Assembly (NCBI GenBank): GCA_022711465.1
Contig: JAKLEZ010000031.1
Span: 1-63,577, forward strand
DNA from: Planctomycetota bacterium
GTDB taxonomy: Bacteria; Planctomycetota; Phycisphaerae; UBA1845; PWPN01
Direction of reading: 5' to 3'
Length of the DNA: 63,577 bases
A program made the position numbers and the translations under genes. The notes below the pieces were generated by a model. That model was not told the DNA's origin and did not search any database. It saw nothing but the letters and a program-made list of their open reading frames with translations. Positions 26,985-36,086 of the stretch are shown in pieces (the first letter of the stretch is position 1; the number at the start of each line of letters is the position of its first letter).

Positions 26985-27250
26985 TCAGCACCGCAGAGGC
27001 AGGGACACCCGTTGTGGGATCAGGGTCGGTCGTCCAAGCGGAGCCAGACGGATCAGGTTCTCATACACCCGGCGGAACGGCTCGTGGTACGGATAGGCCT
27101 GTGACCACGACAGCCACACCCGCCGGGTGGTCACCCGGACCTGCATGCCGATCTTGAGCCACTTCTGGCGGAGGGTCGGAGCCTGAGCCTGTTCCAGGGG
27201 CGTGCTGGTGAGCCCCAGCCGTCGCAGCGCGTGGATGAGCAGACACCTAT
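26985..27250 (-). pseudogene. IS1380-family transposase C-terminal remnant
   Basis: The minus-strand frame contains TLRQKWLKIGMQVRVTTRRVWLSWSQAYPYHEPFRRVYENL before a stop at 26985. The K-x-x-KIGAxVRVxxRRVxVxLxSxYPYxxLF pattern is the typical end of IS1380-family transposases. Only ~70-85 residues remain; the DDE core is gone. Immediately to the right (27247-27390, plus) a ~47-codon open stretch reads DTYEAVDEYLPVSRNG and looks protein-like but cannot be identified. No other gene is supportable in the 26.67-27.6 kb gap. Confidence 0.65.
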
Positions 27251-27598
27251 GAGGCCGTCGATGAGTACTTGCCGGTCTCACGCAACGGCGTCATACAACC
27301 GCCAGCCCCGCTGGACGAGCTGCTGATCTCGGCGGCGAAAGCGCACTCTGCCGCTCAAGAAGGCGAAGCAATCGTCGTAGAACTATCGTGAGCAGGGGCA
27401 TGAGGCGTGGTTCGTTGGCCTTGCGGCTGCGGATGGGGCCCCAACTCCTGGCCACATCGTCCAAGCCGTGCGATTCGTGTCAGAATGACGTGCTGGGGCG
27501 CCAATACCTGTAGTTGACCTGCCGCAGCGGTGCGAAAGCCAGGCTTGTTATCAGCTGAGAGGTCGGTGAGTATCTGCCAGACGCGCCAAGGAGGAACC

Positions 27599-28405
27599 AT
27601 GGGTCGGATCCGCAGAGTGGCTTACCCAGCGGGGTTTACGCTCATCGAGATCCTGGTCGTCGTCGCCATCATCGCCTTGCTGGTGTCTGTTCTGCTGCCG
27701 TCCTATGCCAATGCCCGCCGCCTGGCCCATTCGACCACCTGTGCGGCGAGCATCCGGCAACTCGGCGTCGGGATGCACACCTACCTGCAGCAGTACGGCA
27801 CCTTCCCGGCCCACCAGTTCATCCTCGGCAGCCTGCGCATTCGCTGGTGGCAGGCCATGGCCCTCGAACTGAAGGGTTACACTGTCTCCTCCTGCCCGGC
27901 TGTACCGGAGTGGGAGCTCGGGCGAAACAACGCCTACGGCTACAACTACAAGTACATCGGCAGCGGCCGCGAGAACCCGGTCGGGCCCACGGCGCCGTAC
28001 GAGCGCCACCCGGTCAAGTCCCTGCGTGCCCCGTCTCGCACGATCGCCTTTGGCGACAGCGACGGCACCGGTTGGAGGACGCACCATCGCAACATCGGCA
28101 ACGCCAATGACGTGGATATGCTCGGGAACCACGGGTATATCCTTGACCCGACATACATCCCCAAGTTCAGCCTCCAAACCAAGGACGAGAGTTACGCCTG
28201 GATGAAGTATCGGACCTACATCTCCACGCGGCATCTGGGCAAATCGAACTTGGTGTTTGCCGACGGCCACGCCGAGCGGCTTGGGCCCAAGCAGGTCTAT
28301 CGGAACAACAGGTACTGGAATGGACTGGGCGGTGAAGATCCCATTCGCGACGATCACGTCGAGTACCGGTTTCTCGACGGGGAATGGCGTTTCCCTGATT
28401 TCTAG
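27599..28405 (+). CDS. Pseudopilin-like protein with prepilin N-terminus and H-X9-DG-type tail
   Basis: A 268-aa protein of the large planctomycete pseudopilin class. The start at 27599 follows a near-perfect AAGGAGG. The prepilin peptidase site and helix are AGFTLIEILVVVAIIALLVSVLLPSYANARR (Gly/Phe cleavage, Glu+5 present). The globular part has the invariant SLRAPSRTIAFGDSDG, and the C-terminal HLGKSNLVFADGHAERLGPKQV. Such proteins occur in dozens of copies per planctomycete genome; their assembly with a type II secretion or type IV pilus-like machine is assumed but the exact role is unknown. No secretion genes adjoin it. Confidence 0.9.
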   Translation: MGRIRRVAYPAGFTLIEILVVVAIIALLVSVLLPSYANARRLAHSTTCAASIRQLGVGMHTYLQQYGTFPAHQFILGSLRIRWWQAMALELKGYTVSSCPAVPEWELGRNNAYGYNYKYIGSGRENPVGPTAPYERHPVKSLRAPSRTIAFGDSDGTGWRTHHRNIGNANDVDMLGNHGYILDPTYIPKFSLQTKDESYAWMKYRTYISTRHLGKSNLVFADGHAERLGPKQVYRNNRYWNGLGGEDPIRDDHVEYRFLDGEWRFPDF

Positions 28406-29111
28406 AATCCGTTTTCGGCTGCGGTACCATCCTGGGGATCACCCCGCCCGAGTGCTTGCACGCGGGGTGGCTCGGGATTGACGTGCGGTTGCGGCTCTGC
28501 GTTGGCGAGCGGATTGATCCGGGACTGCTCAGGCCGATTCATCGATCTGGCAGGAATCTCAGAACCGCGTTTCGGGGTGGCCAGAGCGGTCTGGGGAGAT
28601 GTGCGGTGGCATGGGAGCTTCGGGGCAAGCTGGACTCCTGTCGCCGAAGAACGTGTGTAACTTCTTTAATGACAGTTAATTAAGTAGATCAGTGCGTCGG
28701 CTCAAGTCGTGCAAGCACACTACTCAAAGGCCGACGGCCGCCTATCATCCCTTGTCTGTGGCCGTCCGGCAGGCCTTTTGTCGGGACACGCAGCTCGAGA
28801 AGCTGGTCCCTCCAAGTGCACCGCGGGTGGGATTCTGGCCAGCATCGATGCCCGGGTTGAGGCTTGCCGCCGCCCTCGTTCGGTGGTCGGGACCGCCCGT
28901 CATGGTTCGGCGTGCGGCCATCTACCCGCGGCGGTGCATCTGTTCGAAGAGGGGTCGTTCGGCCACGGAAGACCTCAATGACTGGTGGACTGCTCTTCCA
29001 CGGCCAGGGCAACCTGCCGCTCGTACCGCGCCGGCGGAAGTCGGGGCCATCTTCGAGGCCGAGGGCAAGAGCGGCGCCCGCAGGGTGGTTGACGAGTATC
29101 AAGGAGCGGCT
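28406..29111. other. Intergenic region upstream of the AraC-type regulator
   Basis: About 700 bp. ACCCCGC/GCGGGGT (28441-28447 and 28462-28468) can form a hairpin that might end the pseudopilin transcript, without a T-run. An AT-rich patch at 28660-28690 (TTTAATGACAGTTAATTAAG) stands out and could hold the regulator's promoter. The regulator's frame is open through 28692-29111 but the composition looks non-coding. Confidence 0.35.
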
Positions 29112-30026
29112 ATGGCCAAACGCCATTTCCTGCACCGGAAACCCGACGCAGGGGCCAAGCGTAACACGCTCGGCGAGCCAACCGTCTCAAGGCTGTTGGA
29201 GGCGCTTAGAGACCAGGTCATCGACCGCTTCGTTCACATGAGCATGACCGAGGTGCAAGCCGTCGCTCTCGCCGTCTCCGAACCCAACGACGAAGATCCC
29301 GCTCCGAACCCTTCACACCCGGCCTGTCTGGAGTTCGCCTCCGGCGATTACTGCCGGGAGTCCTGGCAGCTGCACCTGGCCAAACTCAAACGCCGGCCCG
29401 AAACGCATTGGGGCACATGTCACCACCAGCGGCTCTGCGCGATAATCCCAATCACCTGCGAGAGCCGATGCCTGGCGGTGATCAAGCTCGCCGGCCCCGC
29501 CTCGCTCGACAAATCCGAATTCAAGCGAATCGTGGAAATCATGGAACTGCTGGTCCGGGACTTCGCCGTCTCACATTCTGGTTTCCTCAGACGTGTGCCC
29601 GGGGGCATCACCACTGAAGAGGCTCTGGAATCACTGGCTGGGTCTGACCGCAGCGATGACGCCGCGCCGTCACCGACCCACCCACAGGTTGTTCGCGCCC
29701 TGGATTACATCGCTGCGCATCTATCCGACCCTCGCCTGTCTGTTGCCGGGGTTGCATCCGAGCTGGACCTGTATCCGACCTATCTCAGTGAGTTGTTCGT
29801 TGAGCATATGGGGCAGCGCATGAGTCGTTTCATCGCCGGCCGGCGCGTCGACTTGGCCAAGAGACTCCTGGCCACCACCGACTGGCAGGTCAAGCGCATC
29901 GCGCTCGAAACTGGTTACGCCAACCCCAACTGGTTCTGTCACGTCTTTGCCGTGCACACCGGCCTGACCCCCGGTCAGTACCGCTCGGCAGCGCATGCTC
30001 AGGACTCAGGCACATCGGGTCGTTAG
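29112..30026 (+). CDS. AraC-family regulator with PocR-like sensory domain
   Basis: A 304-aa transcription factor. I chose 29112 (AGGAG 6 nt upstream) over the longer open frame from 28692, whose added 140 residues look non-coding. Residues ~20-165 resemble a PocR domain: LLEALRDQVIDRFVHMS at the start and four Cys around CLEFASGDYCRESWQ...THWGTCHHQRLCAIIPI. PocR domains bind small molecules such as hydrocarbon derivatives. Residues ~205-300 hold two AraC helix-turn-helix motifs: LSVAGVASELDLYPTYLSELFVEHMGQRMSRFI and WQVKRIALETGYANPNWFCHVFAVHTGLTPGQYR. Its targets are unknown; the flanking pseudopilin and DNRLRE genes are candidates. Confidence 0.85.
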   Translation: MAKRHFLHRKPDAGAKRNTLGEPTVSRLLEALRDQVIDRFVHMSMTEVQAVALAVSEPNDEDPAPNPSHPACLEFASGDYCRESWQLHLAKLKRRPETHWGTCHHQRLCAIIPITCESRCLAVIKLAGPASLDKSEFKRIVEIMELLVRDFAVSHSGFLRRVPGGITTEEALESLAGSDRSDDAAPSPTHPQVVRALDYIAAHLSDPRLSVAGVASELDLYPTYLSELFVEHMGQRMSRFIAGRRVDLAKRLLATTDWQVKRIALETGYANPNWFCHVFAVHTGLTPGQYRSAAHAQDSGTSGR

Positions 30027-30382
30027 CCCCGGCGGCAGGAGCTGCGTCCGTCTCCCGAGCAGCTCTCCGCCCCGCGCCCCACCCTGGTGATGACTCGATG
30101 GGGCTCGTTCAAGTCGGCTTCCAGCCAGGGCCGTGCATCCCCCGCCGCGGATGGCGGATTCAGGGCTCCTTCAGCGCAGGATATCTCGGATGCCCTGTGA
30201 CTATCTCGGATTGACACTGGAGTCGCGTCGCTCACCGTTCCGCGCCGGCTAGGATGGGCTCAGACGGACGGGATCGCCCGGCCGGCTGCGTAGACTGGCC
30301 AGGCAGGAGACACGGTCAATCGGCTTGGAGAACAGATCGACCACGACGATGGAGGTCGGTCGCGCATTCCATGAGGTGAGGT
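30027..30382. other. Intergenic gap
   Basis: A TTGACA at 30211-30216 has no convincing -10 at 16-18 bp. Nothing else supportable was seen on either strand. Confidence 0.4.
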
Positions 30383-31144
30383 ATGAGCAAGTTGGTGATA
30401 TCCGCTCCTGCGATGTGTCGCCGAAGACATGGGACGTCTGTACCCTCGAACATATGGATCGTCCTGGTCCCGACGTCCTTGAGCGTGTGGTGTCTCGGCG
30501 GGGCCCAATGCGGCTCGACGCTGGGGACCGTCAAGCTCTCCGCGCTGGAAGTGGCGACGGTCAATGCGCTCGACGACGACAACAACTACGACGCGGTTTA
30601 CTGTACGGATCTGATTCCCTACGGTGCCTTTGAAGGGCTTGAGTTCGGAGCCGCCCGTGTCGGGTATGATCGCCACCATGACCCCGGTACCGAGCCTCTT
30701 CCCTGCTGGTGGTGGGTATCGTCGGTCGATCGCGGACTCGTCCGCTTTGATCTTGCGTTGCTCGGAGCGACTGGCGACCAGATCACCGATGCCACGCTGG
30801 AGTACGATCTGGATACGACCTATTCCGTTGCGGGCACAGCCACGAACTGTCCCAGCAGCATTCTCAACTCGATCTGGATCATCAATGAACCCTGGTCCGA
30901 CAAGTTCGATCTGGACGCCGAGTTCCTCACCGACCCAACTCCGTCGCCCAGTTGCGTCGACACACACCACTCTCTCAACGTCACCTCCGTGGTGAGAGAC
31001 TGGCTCAAGGGAGTTCGCCCCAACTACGGTTTCCTCTTCGTCGGCGGAGATGAGAGCCGGCCCTCAAATCAGAGTCGCGAGCACACGACGACGCTGAGCA
31101 ACATCGAGCTCAAGGTACTCGTTGCGACGCCAATCGCGCCATGA
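30383..31144 (+). CDS. Exported DNRLRE-domain protein
   Basis: A 253-aa protein with an atypical signal (IWIVLVPTSLSVWCLGGAQCGS; the C in QCGS or LGGAQC may be a lipobox). Residues ~55-250 match the DNRLRE fold: ATVNALDDDNNYDAVYC, SVDRGLVRFDLALLGATGDQITDATLEYDL, and HHSLNVTSVVRDWLKGVRPNYGFLFVGGDE. This beta-sandwich module is found in secreted planctomycete and archaeal proteins and is generally attached to surface or polysaccharide-active proteins. Start supported by GAGG upstream. Function unknown beyond probable surface location. Confidence 0.75.
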   Translation: MSKLVISAPAMCRRRHGTSVPSNIWIVLVPTSLSVWCLGGAQCGSTLGTVKLSALEVATVNALDDDNNYDAVYCTDLIPYGAFEGLEFGAARVGYDRHHDPGTEPLPCWWWVSSVDRGLVRFDLALLGATGDQITDATLEYDLDTTYSVAGTATNCPSSILNSIWIINEPWSDKFDLDAEFLTDPTPSPSCVDTHHSLNVTSVVRDWLKGVRPNYGFLFVGGDESRPSNQSREHTTTLSNIELKVLVATPIAP

Positions 31145-31789
31145 TCGTTGCATCGAGCGTCAAGAGGGAGACGGCTGAGTACGTCTGTGACCGGGAAGTA
31201 CGCGATACGCAGGAGAGTGCCCCGCATGAGCGCACGCGCAACGATAGAAGAACTGATGTGGAGCGGGGGCATGCGGTTCTCTGGACGGCGGCAGGTCAGC
31301 CCGCGAAGGGCACATCGGCGCCGTGGCAGCGGCAATGGACTGCGTGGCCCGCGGGTGTGCCCGGCCAGGAGGTCGCCGCACAGCCGGATGATCGTCGCGC
31401 CGCAGACGGGGAGACGGCAGGCAGCCCTCCCACCGCGCGACTCGTGGTGAGCTTATGCACGCAGATCGATCAGGCGTGTTATCCTTGTCTGAGCTCCGAG
31501 ACGATGGCTCGTCAGGTGTACACGTCGGCTGGCGGATCGTCGTCAACGGGCTATTCGCGGGGGCATCTGGCCGGCAACGTTCTTATCTTGTTCTCCGTCT
31601 AATCGAGGGTATCGGGGTGGTTGTTTTCGATCGACGGCGGGCGCCTCTGCGTCGGGCGCGCCAATCGCCGTAAAGGAATGCTCTATAAGAAGTTGTGAAG
31701 CTGCCGAACAGGCTGCCCGGCGACCGGGAAACCGGGTTCCTTGCCGCTGGCCAAAGTGAAGTCCGAAAAAAATAAAGAGCAGTAGGCCA
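31145..31789. other. Gene-poor region before the exopolysaccharide locus
   Basis: No convincing gene on either strand. It ends in an AT-rich stretch (GAAAAAAATAAAG, ~31765-31778) just before the promoter at 31790. GGGAAACCGGGTTCC at 31726-31740 is one of three copies of a small palindromic motif in the window. Confidence 0.4.
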
Positions 31790-31818
31790 TTGACACGGCT
31801 TCCGCGTTGGGGTAGCTT
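31790..31818 (+). promoter_or_regulatory. Sigma-70-type promoter with long leader for the dockerin protein gene
   Basis: TTGACA (31790-31795), 17-bp spacer, TAGCTT (31813-31818). The first gene starts at 32149, so the leader would be ~320 nt; it includes a GGATAAGGAGA sequence near 31889 without a start codon. No known riboswitch class was recognised. Confidence 0.6.
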
Positions 31819-32148
31819 ACCCTCATGAGCGGGTCTTCACGGCGCGCCTGACTGCAGTGGGAAGCCGCGGGTCTCTGCTCCAATGCGAGGGATAAGGAGA
31901 CAACTCGGAAACGGGGTTCCCCTTCGACTCGCGTTCTTCTTGGCCCCACCTGAATACCAGCTGGTGGGAGGGTACGACGAAGAGGCATTTGGCCTGCTCG
32001 ATTGTGGGCGTGATTCTGACGAGACAGGACTTGGCGGCCGTGTCGAAGCTGGCCTGCCGAGTCTGGCGGCGTGGGAAGCGTGGAGTTTTCTCGGCCGATT
32101 GAAACTGCGTGAGCGAGATGGAATACGGAGGCTGTAAGGAGGACGCAC

Positions 32149-33753
32149 ATGTCAGCGGGACTTTTTCGGAGAGTGGTGGTGGGCCTGGCGATCGCAGCTC
32201 TGGCTGCTCCAGCCATGGCCGCGTCCAACCTGCCCCAGGCGGTGACGGCTGCCGCGGACAGGCTGGTGGTGGTTCAGGACACTGGAGGGTCATGGGCCGG
32301 TGCGGAAGGCTACACCGGGCCCATGGTGGCGGGCTTGGTCAACGCCTACCTGCTCACTGGGACCGTCAGTTACTATGATGCGGCCAAGCGGGGTGGCGAC
32401 TACATCCTGGCATCCGCCGCGGAGGCCGGCTTCTACGGCGACGAGGCTTGGGGCTTGACAGTTCTGAGCCAGATGGAGGCCAATCCGGCCAGCAACGCCT
32501 GGCGGACCGCGGTGACCGATTTCTACGCCCGGGCCGCCACCGCTCCCGGTGGGACGGCCGCGTACATTGCCGACCTCAAGGCCGGCTACGCGGAAGACTC
32601 AGTGCCGGTCTTCTACCTCGCTCACCACGCAGTGGCTTCGGAGTACGTCGGCGCCGCCGACAAAGCCGTGTGGCGACAGGCGGTCATTGACACCTTCGCC
32701 TATGTCAACGACCTCGACACCTATCCGGTGATGAGCTTGGGGACTGCGGTGTGGGCCCTGGCCCAAACGGGCAGCGGCCTTGATGCCACCGTGATACCGA
32801 CCCCGCCCATTCCGGAGCGCGGGACGTATGCGGGGTACAGGCTCGATCAGCTGCCAGCCATCCTTGCCGGTCACCAGGTGGCTGCCACGGCGCTGTACGG
32901 TTCGAGCTTCTTCGCCTGGTTCGACCACAGCCAGAGCCCGGAAGCCGGGTACACCGAAGACACGGTCTACGGAACGCTCGGCATGATGGCCGCGACAGGG
33001 ACCGGAAGCTGGGACTACACGACCCAGATCCAGGCTGCTCGCCGCGTTCTGGCGAATGGCGACCGGTATGGAGCCGTCACCCCGGACTTTGGCGTCCTGG
33101 CGAATGGCGTGACCCGCGAGCACGTCTGGAACAACTCCTTCGTCAATGACGCGTTTGCCGGCGAAGTGCTGATCGTCCTGAACATCGAGCCGGCAGTCCA
33201 GTTCGTCTCCGCGGTGTCGCGGAAGACCCACGGAACCATGGGTACCTTCGATATCGACCTGATGGCCCCGATGGGCGGCTTCGATGTGGCCGTCGAGTGC
33301 CGCAAGAATGGTCCCACCCAGGTGCTGGTGACCTTCGACGAAGTGATCGTCGGCAGCGGGCCGGGTGGAGTCGCCGTGCCCGTCGACGTCGCGGTCGTCG
33401 ATTCCGCGGGCAGCATCATCACCGTGAGTGCCGTGTCCGTCCTCAACGATAAGCTGACCATCGACATGAGCGGCGCGGCCAACGCCTCGCGGGTCAAGAT
33501 CATGTTCCCGGGTATCACCGGCATTTCGGGCAGCGTCTGCACCGGATCCATCTGTCTGGTTGCTTTCCTCGGCGATGTCAACGGCGACGGCAAGGTCAAC
33601 GTGCTGGACATGACGCCGGTTCGGAACAATACGGGCGAGGTGCCGCTCGTTCACCATCGTTGCGATGCCAACACTGACGGACGCATCAACACCCTGGACA
33701 TGACCGCGGTCCGAAACAACATCGGCCTGCTTGTCCCACCGGGTGGATGCTGA
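32149..33753 (+). CDS. Secreted alpha-toroid-like protein with C-terminal dockerin
   Basis: A 534-aa exported protein (TAAGGAGG upstream; signal VVVGLAIAALAAPAMAAS). Residues ~25-360 are helical repeats resembling an alpha/alpha-toroid (AADRLVVVQDTGGSWAG, MVAGLVNAYLLTG, DAAKRGGDYILASA, GDEAWGLTVLSQME, MSLGTAVWALAQTG), as in terpene-cyclase/pectate-lyase-like folds. Residues ~365-465 are a cohesin-like or beta domain (VDVAVVDSAGSIITVSAVSVLNDKL). The C-terminus has two dockerin loops, DVNGDGKVNVLDM and DANTDGRINTLDM. No catalytic residues could be assigned. It is transcribed toward the exopolysaccharide operon and may be a matrix-associated protein. Confidence 0.75.
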   Translation: MSAGLFRRVVVGLAIAALAAPAMAASNLPQAVTAAADRLVVVQDTGGSWAGAEGYTGPMVAGLVNAYLLTGTVSYYDAAKRGGDYILASAAEAGFYGDEAWGLTVLSQMEANPASNAWRTAVTDFYARAATAPGGTAAYIADLKAGYAEDSVPVFYLAHHAVASEYVGAADKAVWRQAVIDTFAYVNDLDTYPVMSLGTAVWALAQTGSGLDATVIPTPPIPERGTYAGYRLDQLPAILAGHQVAATALYGSSFFAWFDHSQSPEAGYTEDTVYGTLGMMAATGTGSWDYTTQIQAARRVLANGDRYGAVTPDFGVLANGVTREHVWNNSFVNDAFAGEVLIVLNIEPAVQFVSAVSRKTHGTMGTFDIDLMAPMGGFDVAVECRKNGPTQVLVTFDEVIVGSGPGGVAVPVDVAVVDSAGSIITVSAVSVLNDKLTIDMSGAANASRVKIMFPGITGISGSVCTGSICLVAFLGDVNGDGKVNVLDMTPVRNNTGEVPLVHHRCDANTDGRINTLDMTAVRNNIGLLVPPGGC

Positions 33754-33808
33754 TCTGGCGGTGCAATGAATACGCGAGAGAAAGGAACCAAGGAAAGAGG
33801 GAACACAA

Positions 33809-34216
33809 ATGACCACGATGATTAGATGGAGCGACCGGCCACGCATGGTGACCCACTTTGGGGCACTGCTGGCGGCGGTTTGCCTGTTGTCTTGGACGGC
33901 TTGGGCTGAGGCGGCGGTTTCCAAACGTGCCCGGGGCGTGGCCCTGGGGACTGCGGCCGCCGATAGTGCTCTCAGTTTCGACCCCTTCGCTCCTGCCGGG
34001 ACCTACACCTCGGGGGCGAGTCTGAACACCGCTGCAGGCATCCAGCCTTCCTTGGCTGGTCTGTCTTCAGATCAGCCGGTGGCCGACACCGGTGCTGCGG
34101 GCGCCAAGGCGGGGCGTGACATGCTCGCCGCGGGGCCGGGCGCACGATACCGTCCGCCGATCCGAGTGCCCTATCGGCCGCCGCTGCGCAGCCCGTGGCG
34201 ACCGCCATTGGTCTAG
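33809..34216 (+). CDS. Small exported protein with Arg/Pro-rich tail
   Basis: A 135-aa protein with a signal peptide (MVTHFGALLAAVCLLSWTAWAEAAV), an unstructured Ala/Ser/Gly-rich middle and a C-terminal run of RPP repeats (RYRPPIRVPYRPPL, SPWRPPLV). The start is supported by AAAGAGG upstream. It lies 55 bp after the dockerin gene on the same strand. I do not recognise a family; the basic proline-rich end suggests binding to an anionic polymer such as the polysaccharide made by the neighbouring locus. Confidence 0.6.
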   Translation: MTTMIRWSDRPRMVTHFGALLAAVCLLSWTAWAEAAVSKRARGVALGTAAADSALSFDPFAPAGTYTSGASLNTAAGIQPSLAGLSSDQPVADTGAAGAKAGRDMLAAGPGARYRPPIRVPYRPPLRSPWRPPLV

Positions 34217-34475
34217 CGCCGGGTGGCGTGCGGTCAAGCATGACACGCCTCTCGGATCGACAATGGGAAGGGTTACTCTGTCTGCCATGAAGGCTGAGTA
34301 GCCTCGGATCGAGCGGAGGCGGGAGTCGTGCGGGGTCCCGTTTGGGGCGGGGCCCCGGTGACCGAAGTCGGCTCCTTGACATTGGAATGAAGGCCCTGGG
34401 GGAGAAGCTAGGGAGGTTCAACAGGACTTGGAGAGACTGGCGCACGGATGACCTGGTCTCCTACCAAGCGGCCAG

Positions 34476-36086
34476 GTGCTGATGGCGCTTGGACTGGCGA
34501 GGCGGAGAATGGCAATCTTTGTGGCAGTTTTTCTGGTCGCAGCCGTCGTGAGCGTCCTCACGACGGCTGTGGTCATTCGTACCGCCAAAGCCTTCGACCT
34601 GTTCGACCTGCCCGGGATCCGCAAGCTGCATCGCGGGGCCACACCTCGACTCGGGGGCGTGGCCATTGCCGTGGCGTGCACCGCGGGTGCGGTTCCGTTC
34701 CTTGCCGGGCACGGCGCTCTGCCGGCCATCCTCGCCTACGGAACAGCCATCGCCGATTCTTTCGCCACTGTGGGTCGCCCTCTTGTTGCCCTGTTTTCTG
34801 CCAGTATTTTCATCTTCTTAGTGGGTCTGGTTGATGATGTCTGCGGCCTGCGGGCCCGGACCAAGCTGGCCGCCCAACTGGTCGCGGGCCTGTTTCTTTG
34901 CGGATTCGGCGTGCGGCTGGAGCAGATCTCCCTCAGTCCAGCCCTGACCATCGAGCTCGGCTGGCTGTCCTGGCCGCTGAGCCTCCTCTGGATCGTCGGG
35001 GTCACCAACGCCCTCAACCTGATCGATGGGCTGGACGGGTTGGCCGGGGGCATCGCCGCGGTCGCCTGCGTGGTCACCGCCGTGGTGGCGGTGCATGTCG
35101 GCCAGTGGATCACGGTGCTGCTCCTGCTGAGCCTGCTGGGTGGAGTCGGCGGCTTCCTGGTGTACAACGCCCACCCGGCGAGGATCTTCATGGGCGACGG
35201 CGGGAGCCTCTTTTTAGGGTTTATGCTTGCCGGCTCGGCGGTGATCATCGCTTCCGCCCACGAGGGGGCCACCCTGGCGGCGTTCCTTCCCACCGCCCTG
35301 GCCTTGGGTGTTCCCATCCTGGACACGCTGTGCAGCATGTTGAGGCGAATCCTCAGTCGGCGGTCACTCTTCGCCCCGGATCGAAATCACATTCACCATC
35401 GGCTTGTGGATCTCGGCCTGTCCCAGCAAAAAGTGGTGATCGTCCTGCACTCGGTCACCGTCATCGCGGGCGGGCTGGGGATGTTCCTGCTGCTCAGCCA
35501 CGAAGCCGAGGTGCTGTTCGTGGCCCTCGGCGTGCTGCTGTTGCTCGGCGTTTTCTTCCGTGCGGTCGGCTCGATCCGCCTCCGCGAGAGCATGGCCGTA
35601 CTGAACAACAACATGGCCATCGCCCGGCAGTTCAAGGAGGATCGCCGCGACTTCGAGGATGCTCAATTGCACGTCTGTGCCGTCCGGACGTTCGATCAAT
35701 GGTGGCAGGCCCTGGCCGAAGTCGCCCGGTCCCTGCATTGCGCGTGGATCGCCCTGGACATCGCCAGCCGCGACGGCACGGCCAGCACGCTCGTCTGGCG
35801 GCATCCGGAGTGGGACCCGAGCTGCGGCGGCCACACCCTGACGGCCACCATCCCGGTTCGCGATCGGCGCACAGGTCCGCCGCTCAAGCTTCAGGTCGTG
35901 ACCGAGGTTGAGGAGTCCCTGGAGGTTACCGGGCGGAGAATCATGCTGTTCAGCCAACTGCTGGATGCTCACGGCCTGGCCTCGCTGCCTGAGGAGAGCA
36001 GGCGATCGGTCCGCACCGCACCCGTACCTTCCTTGCACCCGACGAGTATGACGGGGCCCGGCAGAAAGGCGGCTAGCCGGGCATGA
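34476..36086 (+). CDS. WecA-type polyprenyl-phosphate sugar-1-phosphate transferase with cytosolic extension
   Basis: A 536-aa polytopic membrane enzyme that starts lipid-linked glycan synthesis by moving a HexNAc-1-phosphate from a UDP-sugar to undecaprenyl phosphate. MraY/WecA motifs are present: LRHxG-like KLHRGATPRLGG, VGLVDDVCGLRARTKLAAQ, GVTNALNLIDGLDGLAGG, ARIFMGDGGSLFLGF and DRNHIHHRL. About ten membrane segments fill residues 1-365. Unlike WecA (~360 aa), ~170 more soluble residues follow (FDQWWQALAEVARSLHCAWIALDIA, LTATIPVRDRRTG, MLFSQLLDAHGLASL), resembling a GAF-type fold. It overlaps the next gene by 4 bp and opens the export operon. Confidence 0.9.
   Translation: MLMALGLARRRMAIFVAVFLVAAVVSVLTTAVVIRTAKAFDLFDLPGIRKLHRGATPRLGGVAIAVACTAGAVPFLAGHGALPAILAYGTAIADSFATVGRPLVALFSASIFIFLVGLVDDVCGLRARTKLAAQLVAGLFLCGFGVRLEQISLSPALTIELGWLSWPLSLLWIVGVTNALNLIDGLDGLAGGIAAVACVVTAVVAVHVGQWITVLLLLSLLGGVGGFLVYNAHPARIFMGDGGSLFLGFMLAGSAVIIASAHEGATLAAFLPTALALGVPILDTLCSMLRRILSRRSLFAPDRNHIHHRLVDLGLSQQKVVIVLHSVTVIAGGLGMFLLLSHEAEVLFVALGVLLLLGVFFRAVGSIRLRESMAVLNNNMAIARQFKEDRRDFEDAQLHVCAVRTFDQWWQALAEVARSLHCAWIALDIASRDGTASTLVWRHPEWDPSCGGHTLTATIPVRDRRTGPPLKLQVVTEVEESLEVTGRRIMLFSQLLDAHGLASLPEESRRSVRTAPVPSLHPTSMTGPGRKAASRA

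Noticed and set aside
28692..29111. N-terminal extension of the AraC/PocR regulator
   Set aside because: The frame is open but Arg/Pro-rich and unlike the rest; the start at 29112 has a good ribosome-binding site.
31819..32148. Cyclic-di-GMP riboswitch in the long leader
   Set aside because: The conserved GEMM core strings are not present; a leader alone is not evidence.
34376..34404. Promoter TTGACA before the WecA-type gene
   Set aside because: No -10-like hexamer at 16-18 bp; the spacer is followed by G-rich sequence.
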